From positions 1,302,001 through 1,366,000 of the forward strand of contig WHUZ01000012.1 of the NCBI GenBank assembly GCA_015179045.1: 64,000 nucleotides of DNA. Direction: 5' to 3'. Position 1 is the first letter of the stretch. Each line of letters opens with the position of its first letter. The translations under genes and the position numbers were made by a program. This DNA is from Kalaharituber pfeilii (taxonomy: Eukaryota; Ascomycota; Pezizomycetes; Pezizales; Pezizaceae). The notes below the pieces were generated by a model that saw only the letters and a list, made by a program, of their open reading frames with translations, did no database searches and was not told where the DNA came from. Of this stretch, positions 10,023-21,921 are shown one piece after another.

Positions 10023-11370
10023 ATGACGAGTTTACTTCGAGACGCGAATTTGGCCATGCAAACATGGTTGGAGTCTCACGGCTATATTTCAATGCAACCT
10101 TCACGCAACACTCCCCTTCAGTTCAGCAGTGAAGGAGCATTGAAGAATGTGGGAAAAATTTCTACAAGAAAGGAAATAAAGGAACTTCATAGTTACCGCG
10201 ATAGCAATGATATATACAACGAGGAGTCAGAGGATGAAGCCGATAAGATTAGTGACTCGGTCTCAGAAAGCTCAGGGATGATGCAGACGCAAAATTGTCC
10301 GATAATGACGATGGGTCTGTTACTCGGCAGAGGAGAATGGAGAAGGATTGTCATTCAACTTTGCGAAAGCAGGCCGCCAATATCGCGTGCACCGGCGGGA
10401 AGAAAAATCAATCACGGAAATAACATTCGGAATCGAGGATTTGGGGCGGAAAGAGCGTGGCTTCAAGAGAGATAGCTCGCCTTCGCCGAGTCTCATTAGC
10501 ACTCCTCCGAGATCCAGAGACCGTGAGCTGACCCCTCCGAGGAGGAAAACACGAGCAAGTTTGTCGTCCTCTTTGTTGAGGACTCCTTCCCCGACCTTGA
10601 GATCGGGTAAATCGCCCAAGCCGAGTCCACGGACTCAGAAGACACCGTCTCCCGAGAAGAATTTGCGGCCCACTGTCACCCCTCGAGCTCAAGAATCTTA
10701 CATAACTATGCTGGCGAAAAGCCGTTCAGTGGATGAAGCTCGCAGGAGAGCGCATATGATGGAGTCAAGTATGAATGCTGAGGCACGGGCTAGGTATGAA
10801 GAAGGTAAGCACAAGCGTTCCTATTACATAGATATGGAGTACCTATCAGCCGCGGCATTATTATCATCATCGAGCATAATGATCCATATTCCACGCTAAC
10901 TTTATCCATCTGATCATCTAGCCTGCAAGAGCTGGCTCCCCACAGATCCCAGGATCAACCCCAATGCAATCAACAATCTCCGCCGTAAAATGTCTGAATT
11001 GCATAGGCCGACTTTCGTTTACATTGCCCTGCTCTGTGAAGAAGCCGAGGAACCTACTGAAAACTTCTTCTGGGTCAAGATTGGTCAGAGTGAAGACGTT
11101 TCGCAGCGGATGCGCAGCCACTACAACTGTAATCTGACATTGATCTGCGCGTTTCCGGTCCGTACAGCGCACAAAGTCGAGGGGCTGGTGCATGCAGAGC
11201 TGCAGGGCATGTGGGACGTGTACTTTGGTGGCAGGGCGTGCAAGTATTGTGAAAAGACCCACAAGGAATTTTATAGGGTGGAGAGGAGCGAGGAGGGGCT
11301 AAAGTGGGTGATTGGGAGGGTGGAATATTGGGTAAATTTTGAGACGTGTATGCAGTTGAATTTTGGTTGA
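10023..11370 (+). CDS. T5orf172 / GIY-YIG-like domain protein (DUF1766 type)
   Basis: Predicted 383-residue protein from exons 10023-10251, 10331-10804 and 10922-11370. The introns have GTGACT...GGCAG and GTAAGC...GCTAAC...CTAG. The N-terminal half is low complexity: an acidic patch (EESEDEADK), then Ser/Pro/Arg-rich sequence with repeated SPS/TPP motifs (SPSPSLISTPPRSRDRELTP), probably disordered and phosphorylated. The C-terminal domain (about 264-383) has FVYIALL, FFWVKIGQSEDVSQRM, HKVEGLVHAELQG and ACKYCEKTHKEFY. That is the pattern of the phage T5 Orf172 / GIY-YIG superfamily domain found in many fungal proteins: a Tyr in the first strand, an Arg after the KIG..D..R motif, and an E-H helix. 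Its fungal role is not established. A frame open upstream to 9903 has no ATG, so 10023 is the start. Confidence 0.8.
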
Positions 11371-11477
11371 GGAGATAAAAAGTCTGAGGAGGTGCTTTGG
11401 TTATGTTACATTTGTATATATATAGTGTCTGTTTGGGAGGACTTACCAGGCAAGTTAAGGAGTTTTGTTTTTAGTTC

Positions 11478-11594
11478 TGTTACATTTTCTTTCTCTTTCT
11501 CTTTCTCTTTTTCTTTTTCTTTTTTCTTTTTTTTTTTATTTTTTTTATTTTTATTTTTCTTTTTATTTATTTATTTATTTATTTTTTTTTTTTG
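11478..11594 (+). repeat. Long pyrimidine tract (CTTT repeats into poly-T)
   Basis: About 115 bp of almost uninterrupted C/T, first CTTTCT units and then T runs broken by single A. It lies about 110 bp downstream of the T5orf172-like stop codon. Frames across it give only Phe/Ser-rich artefacts. Confidence 0.8.
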
Positions 11595-11924
11595 ATACCC
11601 CATAGAAGTTAATTCATCCTTTCAAAGTTTGTCGATAGCTACTGATCAGTCCATGGCCAGAACTTCTACCTACAAACATAGCATTGTTGAGATCAAATAC
11701 CCATGTACAGGACATGCATATGTCCCGGCCCAATCACTACAGTCATACAAAATTTCAATAGTCCTTGCTATGATGCTGCGATTGAAATGTGGTGGTAGAG
11801 GAGGGGGAGGGGGAAGCTGCGAGATGCTGTTGCATGGAAAGGAGGAGTAAGTCAACAGTAGGTGGAGCTGTCAACTTTTGAACTGACCTATTACTTGATG
11901 AAGTGGTATGTCTATTATCACTGG

Positions 11925-12010
11925 TAATGGAGGTAGCAACAAGACGCTATAGAGAGGTATAGAATTGAGGGCTCTGATTCGATTCCGAGCTGGTGAAGAG
12001 GGGTGGTCCA
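11925..12010 (+). repeat. SINE-like repeat, copy 1 (pol III box-like)
   Basis: Shares with 38085-38150 the order AATGGAGGT-AGCA-CAAGA-G-TAT/CAT-GAG-ATAGAATTGAGG-C-C-GATTCGATTC. The last block resembles a tRNA B box (GGTTCGATTCC) and TAGCA resembles part of an A box. No cloverleaf folds around it, so I do not call a tRNA. Confidence 0.35.
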
Positions 12011-12638
12011 GCATCCTTCTTCCCCCCAGGCCTCTCCCTAGGAAGGGAGGATACTTGATCTAGTATATATTGTTATGATTTTTTGCGGAGGGCTCCATTG
12101 CAAATTGTGTGGATTCAATTCCCATTACACTAGTATATATATGTATGGTGGATTGGGAAGGAGGTCGGAGTGAGGGTTAAACGTTGTCGAGCACTAATTT
12201 CAGGGTAACTTTTCACCCTTAACGGTCACCTCCCCATGGTATGTATGTATATATGTAACGTTAACCTTCATACGTACACACATAGAGAACGTGTACGTTC
12301 GTATACTTTTCGTATGTGGTGATATCTGGGGCCCCGGGGGTTGATATCGGGCCTCGTAAGGCGGCCTTGTGGGGACAGCGTAAAGCTTGAAGACTATGGG
12401 GAATTTATGATGATACCTGAGCTGCTCCCATCCAAATATCTGTTAGTAGTCTTCAGCCGTAACATCAACTACTGGTTGGCCTCTTCGACCTGTTGTTGAG
12501 TCCTCCTCCTAAAATCTCCAGCAGTGAAGTCTAGAGGTGCGCCCCGAGAACTAGTACATTGAATATTATCCGCTGTTTTGCTTTTTCAGGAAGAAGAGTA
12601 AAGAGAATCACGATTTTTAGAGGCAGAAGCAGAAAAAC

Positions 12639-13551
12639 TTAAGACGCAAGAACAGAAGGAGCGTAATATAAAAGACCGGATTTCAGATTAATTCTCAAAC
12701 AGTGGTCATCATAGTTCTTCAGTTGTGCTGCAAACATATCCAAATTTCTTGCTTCCTTCGCCCATCCAACAGCCTCTGGATCCTCCAAACCACATTTGAT
12801 TGTCTCAATATAACCCTCTGCGGGGAGCATTAGGATATGCGCATTTGAGTAAAGCAAGTTTAGCATAAAAGAACTGAAGAGTTGTCTCGCCTTCCTTCTT
12901 AACTTTTGGCGCCGCATTCTTAGCCGCGAGGCCACAGGTGACCCTGGCTGTATGTAACGAACTTCTTTTTAGTGAAAATCCTGGCTATAGTGAAGGGACG
13001 GGCTGTGTACACAGGTAAAGAAAGTGCCCTCACTATAGTGAAACCTGGTCGAAGTCTTGGCCTTCATTATAACCAAGGTCACCTGTAATCAGCAGAGTCC
13101 ATTGGTCTCTAATGCACTTCATCATCCTTGACCAACGTTGCTGCACACAACTTCCTCCCCGTGCAACAAACTTCCAATTCCAATTCCACAAACCATGCAT
13201 TCAAGTTAGTCAAGTAGTGTCTATATCCCGGTAAGTCGTTGAGATTGAAGCGTGAATTCGTAATTTTGCTGGAGGTTGATTTGATTTTGGGTGCCCCTGG
13301 CCACAATTGGGGATGTACATTTTCCATCTTCTACCAATTGAATTTCTCGTCCAATGCCTTACTCAAGTTTGTCAGCTCCAATTCTCTAGCTTGTGAAGGC
13401 CGAACTAGGATTTTTTGATGGCCCAACTTGCTGCCGCAGCTTCCTTCAACAAAGCAACTTCCGTTTCAATGGGATTTATGATTTCTTGCATCAATCTTCT
13501 CAGCGCGTCTTCTAAGACGTTATGCCCAGAAGAATTGTCTGCAGCCATCGT
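12639..13551 (-). pseudogene. Decayed protein-coding relic split by a small transposon
   Basis: On the minus strand an ATG at about 13549 opens MAADNSSGHNVLEDALRRLM, then ...ETEVALLKEAAAASWAIKK, and stops after an AAAAAA run. A second frame continues LVRPSQARELELTNLSKALD and EKFNW, then hits a TAG three codons before MENVHPQLWPGAPK..., which runs to a stop at 13109. Beyond the 151-bp element (12935-13085) a further frame (12639-12917 from its first ATG) contains FSSFMLNLLYSNAHILMLPA ... EARNLDMFAAQLKNY. The pieces look like one gene broken by a one-base shift, a stop and an insertion. I do not recognise the family. Confidence 0.35.
12935..13085. mobile_element. 151-bp pogo-type MITE, copy 1
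   Basis: The tips CAGGTGACC (left) and GGTCACCTG (right) are followed inward by CCTGGCT and AACCAAG. The right flank is TA and the left is CA (one change from TA). The interior contains CACTATAGTGA and GGCTATAGTGAAGG, the same vocabulary as the element at 60715-61330. It separates two pieces of the minus-strand coding relic. Confidence 0.6.
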
Positions 13552-14644
13552 GAACGTTTACAAAATAAAGATTGACGATGATGAATTTGGCTTTTCGGAT
13601 TCAGCTCGAGCAGTGGGAACGTTGTCTCAATGATTCATACATATGTGAAGGTGGTTCTGAGAGGGCACGGTGGTGGTTTGTCTCCTTCCTCAATAGGCAA
13701 TGCCGAATCAGGCAACGACTGCTTCACATTGTCACGTGTTGAGCACAAGGAATGGAGAAATTCGCCTTGGCGAAACTCTCCGAAGTCGACGGACAATTTT
13801 TTTTGCACTGCTGTAACAAGTCTGGTAAGGAGTCATAGTGGGGAGGACGGTGTAAAGCTAGAAACCTGTATTGATTTGATGCTGATAATGCTGATGAATG
13901 ATGATAACACAAGAAGCTTCTGAGTGCTCCCATCCAAATACCTTTTACTAACTAGCAATATCAACTACTGCATCCGAAACCTGCACACCTATTCCATTCA
14001 TATCTTTGCATCCTCCGCATAGAACGCCAAGCCTGACAGCTGGCCTAGGGAGAAATTCGTTACTGTGTGTATGAAATATGTGTTGCATCATACGTTGATA
14101 CGAACGATACTATTGTAGTTTACTAATGTAAGTACTAGAGTAAGTATTGCTGAGTGAACTTGTCTCAGATAGCAGAGAATGGGTAGGAACACGTGAGCCG
14201 GGGTATCTTTATTTTTGTCTAAAAAAAGGTTCCTACATAACGTATGAGCTGGCTAGCCATGTCATATGTATTTTCTACTAAGCTACATAGCTAGATATAG
14301 CAACTTAGATAAAAGTACTGTGTCAGCGTATAATAAATTTAATGTGACCCTAAGTAAGTGTATAGGTTATGTACTGAGACTTAAAAGTCTACAGTAAGGA
14401 ACACTATCTACTACTCAATAGTGTTCTGGAGCACGCAAATGACAGACATGAACAACAGTCAAAATAACAAAGGATAAGAGGCTCAGGAGAGAAGTCAAGA
14501 AGAAAAAAGAGTAAGAAGAAACTACAAAAGGTTGTAGATCACACACAGCTACAAGTTAGTGGGGACGCTAGAAGGCCAGAACTACACACACATGAGATTG
14601 ATCCTTCAGGAAGGTTGCATCTATGCTCCAACGTTTGCATACAC
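13552..14644. other. Intergenic region
   Basis: About 1.1 kb upstream of the coding relic and 3' of the ALAS gene. AT-rich with short frames only; nothing recognisable. Confidence 0.5.
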
Positions 14645-16746
14645 TCATGCCACGCTCTCAACCAGCTTCGGCGCCTGCTCCATAATTCCTCCTTCCACAA
14701 ACATATCCCTTTTGACCTCCTTCACCTCCTTCCCCGCTCTAATTGCCCTCGCCACCGCCGGCGCCTTCCTGCCCCCCACCAACCCCAGTTGTTCCTCACT
14801 CCACACATTCTTCACCTTTACACCCTCAACTCCAACCCCGCACAACCCCCCCACTCTCCTCCAGTCCTCCACCCTCCTGCACCCAAGCTCCCTCCACACC
14901 TCCTCCACCGCCTCCACCAGCCTGACCTGCAACTCCTCCGTGTGCCCCGGCGTCGGCGTGATCCTCAACCTCTCTTGCCCAACTGGCACAGTCGGATAAT
15001 TGATAGCCTGCACATACACTCCGTGTCTCTCCAGCAACATATCACTCGCCCTCTTCGCCAACTCTGCGTTTCCAACCAGTACCGGCACGATATGTGACGG
15101 GTTCGGTATCACCGGGATGCCTCTCTCTGCAAAACGCGCCTTGACCTGACGAGTATGGAGCTGCTGAAGAATCCTGTCCCCGGCATAGTCGTATTGGTGT
15201 TCGATAGCTGCGCGCGCACCGGCCATCACGGCGGGCGGCAACGACGTTGTGAAGATGAATCCTGGGGCCAGCGACCTAATCATGTCGACGAATTTGGCAC
15301 TCCCCGCGATGTACCCACCGACACACCCATATGCCTTGCCTAATGTCGCAGTAATGATGTCGATTCTGTCCATCACTGTCCCCTCTGGTCTTCCCCGTAC
15401 GTGCGCTTCCCAGTCAAGGTGTTCAGCGACACCGGCACCATGCGGTCCGTACATTCCCACGGCATGCACTTCGTCGAGGAACGTTATTGCCCCATACTTG
15501 TCCGCCAAATCACAGATCTCACGAATGGGAGCTACGGACCCACACATGCTGTAGACACTCTCGAATGCAATGATCTTTGGTGTTTCCTTCGGGATGGTTT
15601 TGAGCTTGTTTTCCAGGTCCACCAAATCATTGTGTTTCCAGACCATCTTTGCTGCGCCGGAGTGCCGGATGCCCTGGATCATTGATGCATGATTAAGCGA
15701 GTCAGAGAGGATAACGCACCCGGGGAGTTTAGAGCCCAGGGTAGCGAGGGTAGCGTCGTTGGCGACGTAGCATGAGGTAAAGACCAATGCGGCGTCTTTG
15801 GAATGTAACTTTGCGAGAGTCGACTCGAGCGCGATCGCGTGCCGGTTGTGGCCGGAGATGTTGCGGGTGCCGCCCGCGCCGGCGCCGTATTTGTCGAGAG
15901 TTTCGTGCATCGTGCGGAGGACATGCGGGTTGGAGCCCATACCAAGCTATGCGGTGGTTAGCTATCTCTAACTTTTTTGTAGCGGGAAGGGCATTGGGGG
16001 AGCGGAAGTTGCGGGAGACAAACATAATCATTTGAGCAATATACCGTCACAATCTTATCCTCTTTTTCCATATGCGCCCTGGGGAAATTTTTCGCCAGGC
16101 GGTTAATGTTATTAAAGTACCTATAACTCTTATCCTTATGCTTCTTGTCCAACTCCGCTTGGTAGAACCCCTCGTAATCAAATGCCTTTCCCAGAGTCGA
16201 GGGCGCTGGAGTAGTAGTAGCAGGTGCAGGAGCACTACGGTTGCGAATGAATGGCGCGTTGGCAGCCTCACTTGCAGCTTTCATAGCCGCTGCACCATGC
16301 GGACAAATGCCTTTGGAGGTATCGTAGACGCCGGCTTTCATGTGGACGCTCTCGAGGCTGTCGGCATGGGCGGAGGCCTTCGGAGTAGCATGGAGGGCAA
16401 CCGGCTTCGTCGGGACGACGTATCCACGCTTTTGCTGCAAGCCGCAGGGACGGGGAGAGGGGGTGGAAGAAGATTCACCTGGCCTGAAGGGGCATTTGGT
16501 GGTTGCCGTAGTGGTGCGGGTTGGCTTTGTCGCAGCCACCGTGGAGACAGCCCTAGAGCGCACAGACTGGACGGCAAGCGCCTTGCTCATGACAGGGCAT
16601 CGGCGGGCAATGACCTGCAGGTTTGACATGGTGCCGCCGCTTGCTGGAGCGACGGAGGTCGTCGTCGAGAGCGCGCGGAGGGTCGTGGCCGAGGTGCGCT
16701 TGAGGAAGGGGCACACCTGGCGAGAGGAGCGAAGGAAGGCGTCCAT
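14645..16746 (-). CDS. HEM1: 5-aminolevulinate synthase, mitochondrial
   Basis: PLP enzyme that condenses glycine with succinyl-CoA in the mitochondrial matrix, the first and rate-setting step of heme synthesis in fungi. Exon 1 is 16746-16024 and exon 2 is 15946-14645 (intron donor GTTTGT, acceptor CATAG), 674 residues. The join gives YCSNDYLGMGSNP, the family signature. The Arg/Ser/Thr-rich N-terminus looks like a presequence. Cys-Pro heme-regulatory motifs are at 12, 50, 85 and 148, suggesting feedback by heme on import or activity. The core has [22 protein letters not shown] (Asp399 for the pyridine nitrogen) and TATLGKAYG with the Schiff-base Lys445. The C-terminal about 90 residues continue past the fold with charged sequence ([19 protein letters not shown]). 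A-rich sequence lies just upstream of the ATG. Confidence 0.95.
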
Positions 16747-16823
16747 GGCTGTTTTCCTCTGCTTGGTTTGTGGGATTGTACGGGATTATTCTGGGTGTGT
16801 ATACGGTGGGTCGAAGCTGCTGC

Positions 16824-16850
16824 TTTTTTTTTTTTTTTTTTTTTTTTTTT
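16824..16850 (-). promoter_or_regulatory. Poly(dA:dT) tract upstream of ALAS
   Basis: 27 consecutive T on the + strand, so A27 on the coding strand, 78-104 bp before the ALAS ATG. Poly(dA:dT) tracts exclude nucleosomes in fungal promoters; that role here is inference. Confidence 0.45.
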
Positions 16851-19756
16851 GGAGGGAGAGGAACGTGTACGGTGGTGGTACTTTCTATTGTGTGAATGGG
16901 ACAATGGGGGTGTATATGGTGTAATGATAATGTCAGTTACTTCGGTAATTCTGGGCGTGGCACTGCAGATTGGGCACAGAACACAACAGTGGCAGTGACA
17001 GCACACAATTAACTTGCGGAGGAAGGATGAAGAGAGCTTTCGGGGGGCGGGCGAGGGGAGGGCTAACTATGATATAAGAAAGTATGGTCCAAGAAAGTGG
17101 AGTACAAGTGGGCCAGGAAGTCAAGCCTTGGGGGGGGGGGCTGGATTTGAGACTTGTGATGTATGCTTGTGACTTTGCCGCCGGGACGGAAAGGCGGCTG
17201 GCAAAGGTTAAAAAGAGGGAAAAAAACCAGAGAGGGATGATGTACTCGAGTACAAGTAGAGCACCTAATCGAATTCGGCAAGAGACGAGAGTGCGACGAT
17301 CACTCGAGTCGAGCACACAGCACAGTACTGAGTACAGCACTGCAGAGTACGCAACACGGTCGCTTGCACTGCTCACAGCGCCGCCAGTCACTTCTCACTC
17401 ACCAGCGCAGCAGTGGGGCGGGGGAGTTGGCGGAGCTATGGTACGACTGAGCAGCAGAAGGCCCGATTTCGAATGCTCTTCCTGTATGGAAATGCGGCGC
17501 TGCTGGAACATGTCTGGAACCTGAACCCTGCCCCAGCCGGGTTCAGCAGCAAACCGCATCCATCGTATCAACCCCCAATGTCCCTCTCGGCAGCCCTCAT
17601 GCCCTGCCCTGAGCGCTCAATTGCAGCGCCAATTCCGCCCGTGATGCTGTTCCACACTCCCGCGTTCCATGCCACAAGCCTACTGCCTCTCCTATGTATG
17701 GTAGCTACTTCAGCGAACCACATGTCTCCTAATACACCACATTCTGTGTCTCTAATATGCGTCCCCATGCGCAGACTCCGAACTAACTGCGCGGTAGCGT
17801 GAGGATGGAAGTGTTTGTATGACTACAGCAGACCTCCTGTCCTTTCCACCGCAATTGCGGTCGATCTCCCAGTTTACCGTATGATACCTCTGTGCCAAAC
17901 CCAGAAGCATGCCTCTCTCACCTAACGGGCAGTCGGCCCTGCGCTGCGTTCTCTCATTCCGCCGCTAATTTTCTACTCCGCACATCAGCAAAACGTCCTT
18001 GTCCAGATATCGCAAATCCCCTCCACCCCATTGGCTGCTTCCCTGCCCCCCCAATTGCAGGCGTTTCTTAACACGCCCAATTCTTGCTGCACTAGCGAGG
18101 TTGCAAACAAATTGAAAAAAAAAAAAAATTCACTATTTGCCAGGGGAAAAAAAAATCCTGGGCCAGGAAACACTGGGAGTTGCTCGCCATTACCACAACT
18201 ACACTGTTACACCATCTCACGTCTCATCTCATAAAATAAACATCCATGTCATCATGATCCCCTTTCTTCCCCCCCCCCCTTTCTGGCTTGCATGCCCAGA
18301 GGAGCAGCCACGTAAGGCATCCAATTGCCCGCTTGCGGTTTCTGCTTACCTCAGCTTTCGTAATATTGGCTCGAGCTGTACCTGCGGCGGGCACACATCC
18401 GCCCCGATCGAATTGCCGTCGTTCTATGGGTAGGTAATTATTGTGCTCCGCGGATGCAGCTGCCCTTACGTTTGAACAAATCCAAATTGAGAAGACCCTG
18501 CATTCTTTTAGCAGTACCCACTTCTGCTTGTTTTCAATCCAAATACATCGGCTAAATAAATGTATATATTTTCCCCATTCTTCCTTCATGCTAGCGTCAA
18601 GCGACAAACATCGAGATTGTGATCGTGATCCTCGGCACGGCGGTTTTCCCCCACGGTAACACTAGGAATTTTACCTGTAGTGGTCTTAGTCACGCCCTTC
18701 CTTACCGCAGGTTTTGGCCCGAGGTCCAAAGTTGCCCAGGTGGGATAACATACTGTATACGAAAAGTCACGGAAAAAGCTATGACTAAAGGAGATCTAGT
18801 GCTAACAACGCCGGATCCGAACATATCCGTCCCGGAATCGTCGCTCCGATTTATGTATTCAACCTCAAACGTTGGAGAACGCTGACTACACCTACCCCCG
18901 GCAAGAATGGAGCGCCGGTATACATGTACAGCGCCTGTGGCAGTCCCTTATGTCTTCGGTCGCGGCGGCGTAATTCCATTTCTCCATATTCATGCATGCA
19001 CATTGTGTAGTTAAATGTCCCCATCGCCCTTCACAGTGCCTTATTTTGTCTAAGTACGAAACAGGCGGAGCTGTTAACCCTATGTACAGTATGCTGAGAC
19101 ACTTGGTTAAGCTTCCGGGTACGGAACTCTTGACAGCCGGATATAGATACTACACCACATTTGTATTAATTCTTTATCTGGTTCAAAAGCATTCATGTAA
19201 AAGTCCAGGTTATGCCCAATATCCGAACATCTCCCGCACTTATGTTAAGTTGATCGAGGTAGCGCACGTTCTTTATTAAATTCATTGTAAAGGAACAATT
19301 GCCCGTTAGGTTCATCTGCTTACAAACTAGATGAATCGCAATATTATCCCCTACTCCAACCACCCGCAGCATGTGTGCAGTATGGAATCAGCCGGGGGCT
19401 GTTTCCACGCGAGGATTGCAGCCAGTCTCGAACCAGGTTGACTGCAACCCTGGGAGATTACTGCTGCTACGCGCCACTAGCATCCTTCAGGGTCGAGTGC
19501 CGAGACTGGGATCCTTCCCGAATGCTCCTGAGTGCGCCGGGATTGAGCTGGTGTTCCCGCCGCCGAACCTGGGGTATAATTGTTGCCAATCCCGAGAACA
19601 TAAGGTGTCTTAGATATTAATGGAAGATCCTTATTTTGTGAGTGTGAAGGGACAGGACTTCTGCCCTCCCTTCTAGTTCCCTATTTTATTTGCTCCTTCC
19701 GACACCTCAACTTTGAAAAGGTCCTATCATAAAATTCAATCACCTAGGTATATAGT
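16851..19756. other. Gene-poor region
   Basis: Nearly 3 kb upstream of ALAS, with short runs (G11 near 17131, A12 near 18117, C10 near 18271). Several frames of 60-150 codons occur on both strands but overlap one another, lack family motifs and have skewed composition, so I do not call a gene. Confidence 0.5.
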
Positions 19757-20393
19757 GGGTGCCTTCCCCTAAGGATTTATGTGAAATTCAAACCAAATTT
19801 TACCAGGGTACATTTCCACCGCAGGTAGGGGGTAGTTTCTCTAAGCACTACCAAGTGAGTAAATAATCAATCTAGAAAACTTTTTTGTTATGCAGACAAA
19901 TTATACCTTAAATGCAGAAGTCATGAGGCAGCGAAAAAGCTGTCAATCTCACCACAAAGACAACATGAGCATTCAAAGAGAGCACTACGTCTCAAGAAAA
20001 AGCAGTCAAGTTCTACTGGCAAGCACTAGGTAGCAGCCAGGTATCATTGTATCTAACAAGCGAAAGAGTAGAGGAGGCTGGACTTGTGGGGTGCCAAATT
20101 TTTCGCTGGAGGATAAGAATGCTGAATATTTATATACGCAAGCAAGAATAGGTGCAAATTGTAGTCAACCAGACTAGTATAGTTGATGAATTTGAATATC
20201 CTCTATATAGTATAGTTGCTAAGAACTATGCTACTTCAGCAGTAGTGTACTTTAACTAACTACTTTTGTAATTTATTGTCTAATATTTATTCAACAGAGT
20301 ATTTTCCCCTCTTTCAAGATATGTTTTCGAACGCTCTACCAAATAGTAAAACAAGGGTTTGAATTTCACTTAAACCCTTAGGGGAAGGCACCC
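19757..20393. mobile_element. 637-bp inverted-repeat element with AGT flanks
   Basis: The left end starts GGGTGCCTTCCCCTAAGG and continues ...GTGAAATTCAAACC. The right end is the reverse complement with a few changes (GGTTTGAATTTCAC ... CCTTAGGGGAAGGCACCC). AGT directly flanks both sides (19754-19756 and 20394-20396), a plausible 3-bp target duplication. TIRs are about 40 bp. The interior has no transposase frame. The superfamily is not assigned; 3-bp duplications occur in Harbinger- and CACTA-type elements. Confidence 0.65.
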
Positions 20394-21355
20394 AGTGAGT
20401 CAAAAATTGAAAATAGTAGCAGAAGGCTTCCAAATTATAATAATACATCTAGAGATACAAAAAGGGCGGCGCCAGACCGCAGGGCCGTACTCTTGCCTAG
20501 AAGTAAAGTATGCGTACCTTTCATTCCGTATTCACTATGGCCTTGTCCCTCTAGTACAGAAAATAGTGTATGTCAGGCAAGAAAATCTTATGTCAGGATG
20601 CTCCCACTCAGCGTCCTGATAGGACTTCCTTTGTCCCATACATCTCCAGCGGCCCTCTATCCTAAATCATACACATCCTAGTTAATTGTTATGGGTTGGT
20701 AAATGACAGGAATAGTTTGAGGGCACGAACCCAACCGTAGGGAATGTCATCTGAGGGGAGACCACAAAAAAAAAAAAGACATACAGGTATATATTATTTA
20801 AAAAATATACAACTCCAAAACACCATACACACACGAAAGCAAGTAACAAAATTTACTAGACAAATATACTAGAGAGAACTGTTAACTCCCTGCTTGCCTA
20901 TGCGAAGATATGTCCGCGAATGACTCTAGCAATGAGGCTCCTAATTCTCCATTTCCCCATGAGATGAAAATCGGAATGACTTGCATGTGGATTGTGATCA
21001 ACGAAAAAAAAAAAACATCGATAGAGATATGCTATATTTCAATTCACCAGGTGCTAGGAGCTAGGATAAACCAAAGCCTGTTAACAGGGCTATTTCTGTA
21101 TATTTCAAAGGTGCATCATGTAAACTCACTAGCGGCTCTGATAGTTCTCGGAGCTTGCTGTTAAAAAACTTCTCCAATTTATAGCATTTATAATATGTTG
21201 CTGTTTCGTTATTGTAAATTGGCAACGTTGCCAATTATTATATATATTACTGTACCGTAGCTTAATCATATGATAGTGACAATATTCTCGAGACTAATAT
21301 GTCATTACAAAACAAGCAAAACTGTGGGGGCTTACACCTCGTAGCCTTTTTGAAT
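20394..21355. other. AT-rich intergenic sequence
   Basis: Contains A-runs near 20765 and 21004 and short unsupported frames. Nothing else seen. Confidence 0.5.
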
Positions 21356-21530
21356 AGAGGGATTTTGCAACCCTGTACATAACCCTAGCAGGACTTATTT
21401 CAAATCAACAAGGGTAAGACGAAGTAACCCCAAACTGTACAAGAACGGTCCAGAACCCCAGCGCATGAAATTTAGAACTCCACGTGACGTAGGAACCTCA
21501 CTTCATAGTCATCATCATCAAGTTCACTAT

Positions 21531-21804
21531 GGATACCCAACTTGAACGCCAACGCAAACGCCAGATTGCTCTTGGATTAGTCATAATGGGGTATTTTCAA
21601 GCAATACCCCTGAGTATGAAGTTTGAACTTGAACGGCGTCGCAATGTGTCTACGGTAACTCCTCGTTACCGGCCTCCGATACCATATGAGCAGTATTCAT
21701 AGACACTATTATCCAGTGGTTGGAGTGATATTGAATGCATCGAATATCTCCGATTCACACGAGCTGAGATAGCAGAACTGATTGTACACTTGGGACTTGT
21801 TTGA
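21531..21804 (+). pseudogene. Harbinger-type transposase N-terminal fragment
   Basis: ATG at 21531 gives MDTQLERQRKRQIALGLVIM ... RYRPPIPYEQYS, then TAG. The same frame resumes as LLSSGWSDIECIEYLRFTRA and EIAELIVHLGLV before a second stop. The phrase 'ECIEYLRFTR.EI..L..HL' is the helical N-terminal region seen before the DDE_Tnp_4 nuclease in fungal Harbinger transposases. The nuclease domain is absent. Confidence 0.55.
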
Positions 21805-21921
21805 TCTTGTTTGATATGTTTTGATATGTTTGATAAATTTTTTTATATTACTAGCGTATGATACTCACAGGGTTCCTCATGATAAACTTGCCCTCTTGTG
21901 GTTGTTTGTTGTGGTCTCTTC

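Larger units (their letters stand above)
11371..12560. other. Intergenic region with low-complexity and SINE-like sequence
   Basis: Contains a pyrimidine tract at 11478-11594 that changes from CTTT repeats to nearly pure T, and a segment at about 11925-12010 related to 38085-38150. It also has AT-rich sequence with alternating TATA and a purine/pyrimidine-symmetric stretch near 12270-12325 (ACGTGTACGTTCGTATAC). No supported gene. Confidence 0.5.

Noticed and set aside
11392..11595. Phe-rich 67-codon frame
   Set aside because: Produced entirely by the C/T and poly-T tract.
14559..15097. Frames of 60-160 codons on the + strand rich in Pro/Ser/Leu
   Set aside because: Antisense to the ALAS C-terminal exon, which has clear family motifs.
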